From an uncultured Dorea sp. (GTDB lineage: Bacteria > Bacillota > Clostridia > Lachnospirales > Lachnospiraceae), in contig CAJUTH010000014.1 of the NCBI GenBank assembly GCA_910589275.1, positions 4,744 through 68,743 on the forward strand: a DNA stretch of 64,000 nucleotides, read 5' to 3'. Numbering within the stretch: position 1 is the first letter of the stretch; each line of letters starts with the position of its first letter. A model generated the notes under the pieces. That model was not told where the DNA came from, searched no databases, and saw nothing but the letters and a program-made list of their open reading frames with translations. Positions 25,296 through 33,843 of the stretch are shown piece after piece. A program made the translations under genes and the position numbers.

Positions 25296-25850
25296 ATGAA
25301 AACGATCTATATTCTATTGACAAAATCAGACTCCATATTATCAAGGATTATTCATTTTATAACGATGGATTCTTATACGCATGTTTCCATCGCGTTCGAT
25401 GAAAGTCTGCAGCTTTTGTACAGCTCGTCGCGGAAGAATGGACGGACGGTTCTGCCGGCAGGACCTTGTGAAGAGAGGATCAGCTATGGCTATTACCGGA
25501 AGCATGCGTCTAGGATTCCCTGCCTGCTCTATGAGCTGGAGGTTGATGAGGAGACCTATGCTCAGGCAAAAAGAGAGGTACAGCGGATTATGGAAAATTC
25601 TGAGGAGTATCATTATAATATATTTGGACTGCTGCTTTGCCAGTTTAATATTCCTTATCACCGGAAAAGACATTATTTCTGCTCCCAGTTTGTAAGCGAG
25701 GTTTTGGATAAAAGCAGCGCGATAAAGCTGCCGAAGGATGCAACGCTTATGAAGCCCAGCGACTATATGTGCCTTCCGGAGCTGAGTTATCGGTTTCAGG
25801 GGCAGTTATGGGATTTGGTAATGAGACAGAGGACCATGGCGGCGATGTAA
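25296..25850 (+). CDS. YiiX/permuted-papain-type hydrolase (DUF830-like)
   Basis: A 184-residue protein with the two marks of permuted NlpC/P60-type cysteine hydrolases: an early His in SYTHVSIAFDE and a late Cys in HYFCSQFVSEVL. There is no signal peptide or transmembrane helix. The family cleaves amide or thioester bonds in lipids or peptides, but the substrate here is unknown. The start at 25296 (AAGGA 12 bases upstream) was chosen; an ATG at 25284 in the same frame touches that site and is less likely. It follows the ECF gene after 180 bases with no clear terminator between, so it may or may not belong to the riboswitch operon. Confidence 0.75.
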   Translation: MKTIYILLTKSDSILSRIIHFITMDSYTHVSIAFDESLQLLYSSSRKNGRTVLPAGPCEERISYGYYRKHASRIPCLLYELEVDEETYAQAKREVQRIMENSEEYHYNIFGLLLCQFNIPYHRKRHYFCSQFVSEVLDKSSAIKLPKDATLMKPSDYMCLPELSYRFQGQLWDLVMRQRTMAAM

Positions 25851-25930
25851 AGAGGATGTTTCAGTATGGTTAGGCGTTTTTGGGAATGCCTGCGGCGGCA
25901 GAACAGTGTGAGAAAGGGCGGGAGCGGCGG

Positions 25931-26806
25931 ATGCTGTTAGAGAAGCTAAAGGAAGAAGAGAACTTTACCAATCATGAGAAAGAGGTTGCCCGTTACATAT
26001 TGGATCATTTAGATAAAGTTCCCGGAATGTCATCCGGGGAGCTGGCGAGGGCTTCCTTTACCAGTAAAGCTACGGTTGTCCGTCTCAGCCAGAAGGCGGG
26101 GCTTTCCGGTTATCAGGAATTTCGTTTAAAGCTTGTGGAAGAAGTGAATCAGAAGAACCGGCTTTCCCAGATGCTTGCAGAAGAGCCGATTCACGGGCAG
26201 AGTACCTATCATGATATTATCAATACACTTCCGGCGCTCTATGATAAGGCGGTAACCAATACCCGTCTTGCGCTTGATAAGAACAGCATGAACCGGATTA
26301 ACAATGTGCTGCAGTCTGCGGAGTGCATTGATATTTACGGTACGGGAATCAGCTATATTCTGGCTCAGTCCGCGGCGTTTAAGTTTGCGACTCTGGGAAT
26401 GGAGTGCTCGGCTTATGAGAGCATTAACGGCCATTATCTGGCTGCGAGGAAGAACAAGAAGACATTAACATTTTTGATTACTTTTACCGGGGCGAATCGG
26501 ACGATGATACGGACCGCTAAATATCTGCGCGAGGCCACGAATAACTATGTGGTAGGGATTGCGGGGCCTCACAATCAAGTGATCCGCAGATGGTGCCATG
26601 AGATTGTGGAGATTCCGAATCGGGACTCGCTGCTGAGTCTGGATGTGATTTCTTCATTTTCTGCCGTAACCTATGTATTGGATATTTTTTTCTCCTTGCT
26701 TTTGTCAAAGCGTTATGATGAGCATGCCAAATCTTCACTGGAAATGCTGCTGCATATCGGCCTTCTTCTTAATAAGACCGATGCGGATTGGGATAAGGAA
26801 GAATAA
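25931..26806 (+). CDS. RpiR-family transcriptional regulator (HTH-SIS)
   Basis: A 291-residue regulator. The N-terminal helix-turn-helix (residues 1-75) includes NFTNHEKEVARYILDH and ASFTSKATVVRLSQKAGLSGYQEF. The C-terminal SIS sugar-phosphate-sensing domain (about 105-250) has IDIYGTGISYILAQSAAFK and FLITFTGANRTMIRTAKYLR. Such proteins control phosphosugar catabolism. The following genes encode a beta-glucoside PTS, a 6-phospho-beta-glucosidase remnant and RpiB, the obvious target. The start at 25931 removes an implausible basic N-terminal extension. A terminator separates it from the PTS gene. Confidence 0.9.
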   Translation: MLLEKLKEEENFTNHEKEVARYILDHLDKVPGMSSGELARASFTSKATVVRLSQKAGLSGYQEFRLKLVEEVNQKNRLSQMLAEEPIHGQSTYHDIINTLPALYDKAVTNTRLALDKNSMNRINNVLQSAECIDIYGTGISYILAQSAAFKFATLGMECSAYESINGHYLAARKNKKTLTFLITFTGANRTMIRTAKYLREATNNYVVGIAGPHNQVIRRWCHEIVEIPNRDSLLSLDVISSFSAVTYVLDIFFSLLLSKRYDEHAKSSLEMLLHIGLLLNKTDADWDKEE

Positions 26807-26832
26807 GGATGGAAAGAAATTGAACCGGATTG

Positions 26833-26862
26833 AACCGCTGTTTCAGAGACAGCGGTTTTTTC
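26833..26862 (+). terminator. Terminator after the rpiR-type gene
   Basis: AACCGCTGT pairs with ACAGCGGTT around a 7-nt loop and is followed by a T-run. Confidence 0.85.
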
Positions 26863-26977
26863 GCGTCCTTTTTTGGAACGGCGAATCTATCGTATCAGGG
26901 AATATTGAGAGGAAATAGAGTGTGTGATATATTCAGTGCAGCAAAAAGGAAAACCATTAGACGAGGAGGAAAAACAG

Positions 26978-27340
26978 ATGGGTAAGTATCAGGCGCTGGC
27001 AGAACAAATCGTGAAAAATGTCGGCGGAAAAGAAAACGTCGCGGGACTGGTTCACTGTATTACGAGACTAAGGTTTACGCTGAGGGATGAGGGAATCGCA
27101 AAGGATCAAGTATTGAAAGACATGGAAGGCGTTGTGACAGTCATGAAAAGCGGCGGCCAGTATCAGGTGGTTATCGGAAACCATGTGCCGGAAGTATTTG
27201 AGGATGTGATGGAACTTCTCGACCTGAAGGAAGGAGGGGCGGCGCCGGAGGAAAAGAAGAAAGGAGGGATCCTTGACCGGGCTATTGATATCGTATCCGG
27301 GATTTTTCAGCCGATTCTTGGAATTATGGCGGCCTGCTAA
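26978..27340 (+). pseudogene. Beta-glucoside PTS EIIBCA, 5' part (EIIB) before a frameshift
   Basis: The first 120 codons encode the EIIB domain: GKYQALAEQIVKNVGGKENV, then the phosphocysteine in GLVHCITRLRF, and the linker into the EIIC start (IFQPILGIMAAC). Translation then stops at TAA. The next segment, in another frame, continues the same protein. An intact relative would read on as AAC-Gly-Met-Leu-Lys-Gly; the sequence here is what remains if 7 bases between two TGC triplets were deleted. A good ribosome site (GAGGAGG) shows that expression of the EIIB piece is still possible. Unless this is a sequencing error, the transporter is broken. Confidence 0.8.
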
Positions 27341-27345
27341 AGGGG

Positions 27346-28782
27346 TTGAATACGCTGCTTGTGACTCTGGGGCTCTACAGTGCGGACTGCGGGGGCTATC
27401 TGATCATCAATGCGGCGGGGGATGCTCTATTTACGTTCCTGCCCTTGTTTCTGGGGTATACGGCGGCAAAGAAATTTAACCTAAAGCCGATGCTTGGCCT
27501 TGCAATCGGAGCGGCCATGTGCTATCCGGTTATTCTGGCGGTATGGTTTGCATCTAAATGCGAAAAATTATTTAGCAAGTACATACCAGATTTGGTGAAG
27601 TTCTTCTTTGTACCGATGCTGACGCTTTTGGTAACCCTTCCGGTATCCGTGATTTTCTTAGGGCCGGTTGCGACTTTCGGATCTACCCTGATTTCGGAAT
27701 TTACACTGGCAATCCGCAGCTTCAGCCCAATGCTGGCAGGAGGGATCGTAGGATTGACATGGCAGATTCTGGTTATTTTTGGAATGCACTGGGGATTCAT
27801 TCCGGTTTATATCAATAATGTAATGACGCTGGGCTATGATAATGTAATGATGCCGTTCTTTGCCTGCACCTTTGCAACATCAGCGGTAGTGCTTGCAATC
27901 TTCTTTAAGACGAAGGATAAGAAGCTGAAAGAAATGGCAATTCCGAATTTTATTTCGGGTATTTTCGGAGTAACAGAGCCGGCGATTTATGGTATTTTGC
28001 TTCCGCTTAAGAAACCATTCATCATAAGCTGTATTGCGGGAGGCATTGGCGGAGCGTTTTACGGACATTTTAATTTCCGTAAATTTATTCTGGGCGGAAT
28101 GGGAATTTTTGAGCTGCCGAATATGATGAACCCGGACGGAACGATGGGAAATATTCTGGTTGCCTTTGCTGGGATTGCAATTTCTATGATAGTAGGATTT
28201 GTACTTACGATGATCTTCTATAAAGAAGAAGCGGCGGATGCGGGGAAGGCGGCAGCCGCAGAAGCTTCCGGGACAAGTAACGGAGCAGGAGAGATGGGCG
28301 GAAATGGGAAAGAAACGGAATTGGCTGTGGGAGAGGTTAAGATTTACAGCCCTCTGAAGGGTAAGACGGTGAAGCTGGAGCATGTAGAGGATGAGGCATT
28401 TTCATCCGGGCTTCTTGGTAAAGGCGTTGCAATCATGCCGGACGAAGGCGTATTATATGCGCCTGTGGATGGAACGATATCCCCGCTGTTTCCGACGGGC
28501 CATGCCATTGGCATGACTATGGACAATGGAGTTGAGCTGCTGATGCATGTGGGAATGGATACGGTACAGCTTGAAGGGAAAGGCTTTCAGGCGTTTACCG
28601 AAGTCGGCGAGAAGGTAACAAAGGGGCAGAAGCTTCTGGAATTTGATATGGAGCTGATCCGGGAAGCGGGCTATTCGCTGGTAACTCCGGTACTGATTGT
28701 AAACGCCCCGGAGAACTCGGATGTGGTTCCGGCCGAAGAGGCAAGGCAGGTGCAGGCAGGAGAGGAATTGATTGTTATGTAG
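27346..28782 (+). pseudogene. Beta-glucoside PTS EIIBCA, 3' part (EIIC-EIIA)
   Basis: A 478-codon frame beginning at a TTG just after the frameshift. It holds the EIIC membrane domain with about eight to ten helices and the substrate-site segment SGIFGVTEPAIYGILLP. An Ala/Gly/Glu linker (about residues 295-325) precedes the EIIA domain with GLLGKGVAIMPDEG and the phospho-His in LLMHVGMDTVQLEGKG. All sites needed for phosphotransfer are intact, so the frameshift is probably recent. No ribosome binding site precedes the TTG. It ends at a TAG that lies in frame with the glucosidase remnant that follows. Confidence 0.8.
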
Positions 28783-29499
28783 CAGGCGGCGGGGAGCGTG
28801 TATCCCTATAGCTGCAATCCGGACGACGTGTGGGAGAGTATGAAAAAGGACAGGGAGAATTATTTTTTTATTGACGTGCAGGCAAGAGGGGAATATCCTT
28901 CTTATGCGAAGAAATATCTCGAACGGCATGGGATACAGATCCAAATGGCAGAGGAGGATGAGAGGACGCTAAGGGAATATACCGTGGATTTTATTTCTTT
29001 GTCTTATTATAACAGCCGCTGTGTGCGGGCGGACGGTCAGGGAGAAGCGTCTGGCGGCAACGTATTTGCATCGGCGAAGAATCCTCATCTGAAATGCAGT
29101 CAGTGGGGGTGGCCGATTGACCCTAAGGGCTTTAGGATTACCTTAAATGCATTGTATGACCGTTATCAAAAACCTCTGTTTGTAGTAGAGAATGGGCTTG
29201 GCGCAGTAGACGTTCTGGATGAAAAAGGAAAGATCAATGATGATTACCGGATTGATTATCTTAGAACTCATATCCGGGCGATGATGGACGCGATAGAGGA
29301 AGATGGGGTTGATGTAATTGGGTATACGCTATGGGGGTGTATAGATCTGATCAGCGCTACCACTGGGGAGATGTCGAAGCGCTACGGTTTTATCTATGTG
29401 GATAAGGATGACGAGGGGAAAGGAACCTTGGAACGGATAAGGAAGAAATCTTTTGGGTGGTATCAGGCGGTTATTGCTTCTAACGGAGAAACCCTTTGA
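28783..29499 (+). pseudogene. 6-phospho-beta-glucosidase (GH1), N-terminal half missing
   Basis: About 238 codons match the C-terminal half of GH1 6-phospho-beta-glucosidases such as BglA: VYPYSCNPDDVWESM, FFIDVQARGEYPSY, VDFISLSYYNS, the nucleophile in PLFVVENGLGA, and VIGYTLWGCIDLIS near the end. A full enzyme is about 470 residues; the half with the acid/base NEP motif is gone. The reading frame begins immediately after the PTS stop codon and has no start site, so a deletion seems to have joined the PTS end to the middle of the glucosidase gene. Cleavage activity is not expected. Confidence 0.85.
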
Positions 29500-29574
29500 C
29501 AATTAGGAGCCGATTATTATAAGATAGATGTAGTGAAAATTGTGAATATTTTCTTCAGAAAGGGGCATTTAATT

Positions 29575-30030
29575 ATGAAAATCGGGATAGGAAACGACCA
29601 TGCAGCGGTTGATATGAAGAACGAGATCAAAGCATATCTGGAAGAGAAAGGCTATGAAGTGATCAATTTTGGGACGGATTCGGATGCAAGCTGCCATTAT
29701 CCGGAATATGCAGAGAAGGTTGCGCTGGCGGTGACAGGAGGAGAAGTTGATCTTGGGATTTTAATCTGCGGTACGGGCGTGGGAATTTCCATTGCGGCAA
29801 ATAAAGTAGAAGGAATCCGGGCGGTTGTCTGCAGCGAGCCATATTCAGCAAAGCTTTCTAGAGAGCATAATAACACCAATATTCTGGCATTTGGCGCGAG
29901 GGTTATTGGAATCGAAACGGCGAAGATGATCGTAGACGCATGGCTGGACGCTGAATTTATGGGTGGGAAGCATGGTACGAGAGTAGATATGATTATGGAT
30001 ATTGAGAAACGGAAGATTTGTGGGAATTAG
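29575..30030 (+). CDS. rpiB: Ribose-5-phosphate isomerase B family (RpiB/LacAB)
   Basis: A 151-residue aldose-ketose isomerase interconverting ribose-5-phosphate and ribulose-5-phosphate (or a related sugar phosphate). Key segments are GNDHAAVDMKNEI, the active-site Cys in GILICGTGVGISIAANK, and EHNNTNILAFGARVIG. Length is normal. The start at 29575 follows AAGGGG; a longer upstream frame is unsupported. It lies at the end of the damaged beta-glucoside operon but is itself intact. Allose-6-phosphate or other hexose-phosphate activity cannot be excluded. Confidence 0.88.
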   Translation: MKIGIGNDHAAVDMKNEIKAYLEEKGYEVINFGTDSDASCHYPEYAEKVALAVTGGEVDLGILICGTGVGISIAANKVEGIRAVVCSEPYSAKLSREHNNTNILAFGARVIGIETAKMIVDAWLDAEFMGGKHGTRVDMIMDIEKRKICGN

Positions 30031-30031
30031 T

Positions 30032-30074
30032 AATTTCGGCCTGTGCGGGAGCTGCCGCACAGGCTGAAATTTTG
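30032..30074. terminator. Strong terminator between rpiB and the ATPase gene
   Basis: A 17-bp stem (AATTTCGGCCTGTGCGG with its inverse at 30055-30071, one G-T pair) and a 6-nt loop are followed by TTTT on the plus strand. It lies between convergent genes and can serve both. Confidence 0.9.
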
Positions 30075-31043
30075 TTAAAGAGTTATTTTTGGCAGGAGCT
30101 TTTTTATTTTAGTAATATTTCCTTTTGTAAGGTAATTTGGGTTTAATTTTCCCTTATTATATGAATAGATTGTATTTTTTGTTAAATCTTCAAGGAGCCG
30201 TGTAAAGAATCTTTCCCATGAGCAATACATACTGCTTTCAATGAAATTTTCTGGTTCCTTCAGAATTTCGTTTAAACCTTCGGCATGTATAATATTTGAA
30301 TGCAGAATTAAATATTCAAATGATTCCGGCGTCCATAGGTAGCTTCCGGGACTTGTCTTTAATGCATGCATTGTACTTTGCATATCGGCGCCAAATGCTG
30401 CGCCATCAACAATCGCAAATATATTTTTCTCACTGTTGTTAAGGATATATTTTGCTATATTGGATTTGCCGTTGGCCGTGTCGCAGGCTGTATTTTTGTC
30501 TTTGCAAATCGCTTTATACATCTCATGGCCAGCATTAGAATCTTCGGTAAGAATGATAGACGGCGCTATTTTTTCTGATTGGTTCATTTCTGGATATACT
30601 TGATGCATGGAATTATAAATCTGTTTTGTATTTTGGTAATAGCCGCTGTTTTTAAAATAATATATTTCATTAACACTATAAGGCAGCATATTTAGAGCAT
30701 CTCTTACAATAAAAACGAAATAGCAGCCGGAATTTAATACAGCTTCTGCAAAAGCCTTTGAATATAAAAATTTTTCCTGTTCATCTACAAATATAATTGT
30801 ATTTGATAAGGACTTCAAAAGTGTAATTGCATTGTCTGAATCGCCAGATAGTACAATGCATTTTCGGTCGCATTGTACTTCTGTCCCCGGACCCGCTTTG
30901 CCAGACTGATAATCTGCGATTATCTGGATCAGGGTGGTTTTTCCGCTGGCGCTGTTTCCTTGTATAATTGTGATATTTCTGCGCAGAGTCAGGTCGTAGC
31001 GCAGCCTTTTTGTGGAAACGATAATTCTTATTTTACCCTTCAA
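30075..31043 (-). CDS. P-loop ATPase partner of the DUF4869 protein, possible TOPRIM-like C-terminal part
   Basis: A 322-residue protein of no named family known to me. Walker A is GNSASGKTT (residues 29-37) and a Walker-B-like strand is TIIFVDE (82-88). The second half has LTEDSNAGHEMYKAI (E167), NGKSNIAKYIL and FAIVDGAAFGADM (D213), loosely like the acidic positions of TOPRIM or DUF4435-type nuclease domains coupled to ABC-like ATPases. The start is taken as TTG at 31043, because AGGAGGTG lies 7 bases before it, inside the end of the DUF4869 gene. The two frames overlap by 11 bases, so synthesis is coupled. It could be a defence-type or signalling ATPase; this is inference from architecture only. 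Confidence 0.7.
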   Translation of the reverse strand: MKGKIRIIVSTKRLRYDLTLRRNITIIQGNSASGKTTLIQIIADYQSGKAGPGTEVQCDRKCIVLSGDSDNAITLLKSLSNTIIFVDEQEKFLYSKAFAEAVLNSGCYFVFIVRDALNMLPYSVNEIYYFKNSGYYQNTKQIYNSMHQVYPEMNQSEKIAPSIILTEDSNAGHEMYKAICKDKNTACDTANGKSNIAKYILNNSEKNIFAIVDGAAFGADMQSTMHALKTSPGSYLWTPESFEYLILHSNIIHAEGLNEILKEPENFIESSMYCSWERFFTRLLEDLTKNTIYSYNKGKLNPNYLTKGNITKIKKLLPKITL

Positions 31044-31497
31044 AAATTTCCACCTCCTGAAATTCCTTGAGAAACTCCGCATAAGTATGGATTATATTAC
31101 CGCTGTTTTTTATGCATATATCAAAAGGTTCCTCAAATTCCATCTCATATCCCAGTCTGATTGTGATATCCAGTATATTTCCTATATTTAATATCCATTT
31201 AGCGCAATTGTCCCCGCAGGCAGATGCATTTACGATGAGATCTGGCTCTTTGTACATGATAATAAGGGCTTTTACTCCGCCAGACAGGCGTTCGGGGGCA
31301 ATGATTCCAAGGACAGGACTATCAATTGAGTGGGCAGATTCAACTGTTGACCCATCTACATCCCAGATTATTTTTTTTACTAATTCATCATCAAACCATT
31401 CATTTTCGTAATTGTATTTAAAGTAGGTGTCTGGGCTGAATACATAATTTTTATTTTCTATATCTTTAGTTCCTCTGTTGAAAATAATATTCAGCAT
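31033..31497 (-). CDS. DUF4869-family protein
   Basis: A 154-residue cytoplasmic protein with the features of DUF4869: MLNIIFNRG at the start, YFKYNYENEWFDDELVKK, VDGSTVESAHSIDSPVLG, the highly conserved LSGGVKALIIM, and the NASACGDNCAKWIL motif with two Cys residues. Biochemical function is unknown. The start at 31497 has GGAGG 8 bases upstream; a TTG further up is weaker. It is always read here as the first gene of a pair with the P-loop ATPase, whose start overlaps its end. The CGDNC motif could bind a metal or form a reactive centre. Confidence 0.8.
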   Translation of the reverse strand: MLNIIFNRGTKDIENKNYVFSPDTYFKYNYENEWFDDELVKKIIWDVDGSTVESAHSIDSPVLGIIAPERLSGGVKALIIMYKEPDLIVNASACGDNCAKWILNIGNILDITIRLGYEMEFEEPFDICIKNSGNIIHTYAEFLKEFQEVEIFEG

Positions 31498-31570
31498 GAT
31501 GTTGTCCTCCAATCGTTAAGATTTTAGTATACGCATGGCGCGGCTGTCGGTGAAAAATGGAAACTACTGA

Positions 31571-31599
31571 TTGACTTTACAGGAATTATTGGCTATAAT
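31571..31599 (+). promoter_or_regulatory. Promoter of tRNA-Ser
   Basis: TTGACT and TATAAT separated by exactly 17 bases; the tRNA begins 37 bases after the -10 box. Confidence 0.8.
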
Positions 31600-31635
31600 T
31601 ATTGTCGCATATAGAGAAACAATCTTTGTGCATAA

Positions 31636-31724
31636 GGAGAGTTATCGAAGTGGTCATAACGAACTGCACTCGAAATGCAGTTGTCCTGTTTTGGGGCACG
31701 TGGGTTCGAATCCCACACTCTCCG
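31636..31724 (+). tRNA. tRNA-Ser(CGA)
   Basis: An 89-nt class II tRNA with a 7-bp acceptor stem (GGAGAGT with ACTCTCC), anticodon loop CTCGAAA (anticodon CGA), a long variable arm and the T-loop GGTTCGAATCC. No CCA is encoded. Confidence 0.96.
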
Positions 31725-31731
31725 TTATTTA

Positions 31732-31765
31732 TACTTATTGAACGGCTAATGTTTAATAAGGTATA
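31732..31765. repeat. 34-bp hairpin repeat, copy 1 (tRNA-Ser terminator region)
   Basis: TACTTATTGAAC, seven variable bases, GTTTAATAAGGTATA. The same sequence occurs at 33753-33786. CTTATTGAAC and GTTTAATAAG form a 10-bp stem with one G-T pair. Confidence 0.7.
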
Positions 31766-31904
31766 GAAATGCTGATTGTATTTGTCTATCGGCATTATAG
31801 CAAATGCAAAATTTAATTGCAATATCCATCAACTGGCTAAATTTCAGAAATCATATCCTAGAAAACATCTTTAGATATAATTCCAATATCGTTTTCAGAA
31901 AGTT

Positions 31905-32981
31905 TTAAAAATTCCGCTTTTTCTTGTGGACGACAACGGCGGCAGAAAGACAGAGCAGCAATCCTCCGCTTATCAGCAAACAGATTTGGAGGAGCCGTTT
32001 CTGCTTCGCTTGCTGCAGTTTTTGTTCAGCGGCCTTTTGTTCAGAGGCGATCCGTTCTTTTGCAAGGGCTGCAGCCTCGGATTCGGCCTGCGCGGATACT
32101 TCCGCATCCTGAATGATCTGTATATCCAGCGTACTTTCGATTAAGCTTCGGATAAGCTCCTGCCCTTTCTGGTTCGGGTGCAGTCCGTCGGACTGGGTAT
32201 GCTCTGCAATACCGGAATCTAAAAGATCCACGACCTGATAATGATATTCTTCTGCGTGGTCATAGATAATTTCATTCATTTTGGAGATCAGGCTTTTGAC
32301 TACTGCGTTCAGAGTGCCGGGAAGCTCGGCTTTTTCTACCGGATTATAGATGGTTGTTACCGCCATCTGGCTATCGGATTTTCGGAGGGAATGGATGGAT
32401 TTCATAGTAAGCAGCCATTGTTCCTCAAAAGAATCGTAATCCCAGCCAGTGATTGCACCGACAACGTCTACAAGCAGAAGAGGATTGTCTGAAATTCCTT
32501 GCTGCAGAGCCTGCAGCGCTTCATCAGCAGTATGAAATACAGATTCATTGCCAAGGATTTCCCGGGATACTTTTTTAAATTCATTCATTAGGTCGTTGGC
32601 ACCAATGGTCAGAGTGATAACATCTGATTTCGCCAGCGCTTCCTGAACCTCGGTCTGGGATAGGAAGGAAGCGTTTAATTTGGCGGTGGTAAGACCGTTT
32701 TTTGTAAATTGCATGAGCTGGACGGGAACCTGATTGATGATCTGCAGATCTTCTGCAAGGAGTACAGGGTAGTTCTCAAGCTGCATGGCATCGTCGGCGG
32801 AATATCCGTTGGGGATGCTGTCGCCTAACGCGGTGTAATAGAGGAGTTTATCTTCCTGCTCTTTTGTTTCGGGCGCGGATGCAGAGGCTGGAAGAACAGG
32901 CAGTACGGATAATATGAGTAATAAAGTAAGTAAAAATAGTGAAATAGATTGCAGGGGACATTTGCGGCAGAAATGATTCAT
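31905..32981 (-). CDS. Membrane-anchored SGNH/GDSL hydrolase
   Basis: A 358-residue extracellular esterase or lipase-like protein. A signal peptide (residues 1-36, ending ASASA) is followed by the SGNH domain: block I with the nucleophile in YTALGDSIPNGYS, block III as TIGANDLMNEF, and block V as SDGLHPNQKGQEL carrying the catalytic Asp and His. A coiled coil rich in Ala, Glu and Lys (about 290-325) leads to a C-terminal transmembrane helix and a basic KKKRNF tail. The start at 32981 follows AGGAGG at 8 bases. The substrate may be an acyl group on a cell-wall polymer; this is not determined. Confidence 0.9.
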   Translation of the reverse strand: MNHFCRKCPLQSISLFLLTLLLILSVLPVLPASASAPETKEQEDKLLYYTALGDSIPNGYSADDAMQLENYPVLLAEDLQIINQVPVQLMQFTKNGLTTAKLNASFLSQTEVQEALAKSDVITLTIGANDLMNEFKKVSREILGNESVFHTADEALQALQQGISDNPLLLVDVVGAITGWDYDSFEEQWLLTMKSIHSLRKSDSQMAVTTIYNPVEKAELPGTLNAVVKSLISKMNEIIYDHAEEYHYQVVDLLDSGIAEHTQSDGLHPNQKGQELIRSLIESTLDIQIIQDAEVSAQAESEAAALAKERIASEQKAAEQKLQQAKQKRLLQICLLISGGLLLCLSAAVVVHKKKRNF

Positions 32982-33059
32982 TCCTATCACCTCCTGAAAA
33001 TTCCTTTTGTGCGGCAAGGGGAATAATTCCCCTTATCTGGTATTATTATTCATTATATT

Positions 33060-33476
33060 CTATCCAATAATAATTGAGAAAATCGGAAAACAGCCCAAGA
33101 AAATGAGCAGCATACCTGTTAAGAAATCTTTCCATATGTATTCCCGGAGCAGCGCCTGTGTTTCTCTGGCCGGATTATAGTAGATATGAACCTGTCTTCC
33201 AACATGCTTTTTTCTCAGTCTTGCCAGTTTACATTTCTCAAAAAAAGGCGCCAGAAAAAAACAGCTTAATGTGTGGAGCCGTATCGTTTCCCCGTCTTTG
33301 TTAAATTGTACGATAATATGATGTGCGCTTCCGCCTTGGCTGGGGCTGCCGTTGTCTATTTCACAGATTGTTCCTATAACACATTCGCTTTTTTTCATAG
33401 TCACGATGCAAAAACTAAGATAAAAGATGCCCATAAGGCTGATTAGAAGACCGAGTGCAGAATAAAACCATATCAT
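33060..33476 (-). CDS. DUF3592-like membrane protein
   Basis: A 138-residue protein with an N-terminal helix (residues 2-26), a central extracytoplasmic or cytoplasmic beta domain typical of DUF3592 (ECVIGTICEIDNG, HHIIVQFNKDGETIRLHT, RKKHVGRQVHIYYNPARETQ) and a C-terminal helix (about 112-136). Function unknown. The ATG at 33476 has GGAG 10 bases upstream; a TTG two codons earlier is an alternative. It lies downstream of no obvious partner and 79 bases before the SGNH gene on the same strand. Confidence 0.75.
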   Translation of the reverse strand: MIWFYSALGLLISLMGIFYLSFCIVTMKKSECVIGTICEIDNGSPSQGGSAHHIIVQFNKDGETIRLHTLSCFFLAPFFEKCKLARLRKKHVGRQVHIYYNPARETQALLREYIWKDFLTGMLLIFLGCFPIFSIIIG

Positions 33477-33620
33477 AAACAAATATCTCCATAATAAATT
33501 CGTGTTTCGTTGTAAAATATTGTAGCATATTTAGGGAGCATTGTCAGTTTGATTTTGCCGGGACAGCCGTAACAATTCAGCCGCCCCCATCCGTATACTG
33601 CAATTGACTACACCTTATTG

Positions 33621-33786
33621 TTACTGTTTACTTCGTTCGCAGTAATCTTCGCAAATCCATTTAAAATTCGCTTCGCGAATGGGATTTGCTCACGCCTGAA
33701 TCACTTTCTTACATACTTTGCAGTGAATGCAAAGTACTATGTGAACAGTAACTACTTATTGAACATCAGCAGTTTAATAAGGTATA
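33621..33786. repeat. Composite structured intergenic element
   Basis: The gap 33477-33843 is filled mainly by this element. It begins with a dispersed-palindrome variant (33621-33645, TTACTG to CAGTAA). GCAAATCC then pairs with GGATTTGC around an inner perfect hairpin (ATTCGC-TTC-GCGAAT). Next comes the ~80-bp segment shared with 12424-12501, ending GTGAACAGTAA, which mirrors the TTACTGTTTAC start. It closes with the second copy of the 34-bp hairpin repeat (33753-33786). Confidence 0.7.
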
Positions 33787-33843
33787 ATAAGTTAAAAAGA
33801 GGGGTAATTGGAAGCAGAAAGATGGAAAGGATGGAAATAGAAG

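Noticed and set aside
31586..31822. Minus-strand frame containing GECGIRTHVPQ
   Set aside because: This is the well-known spurious translation of a tRNA gene (tRNA-Ser here).
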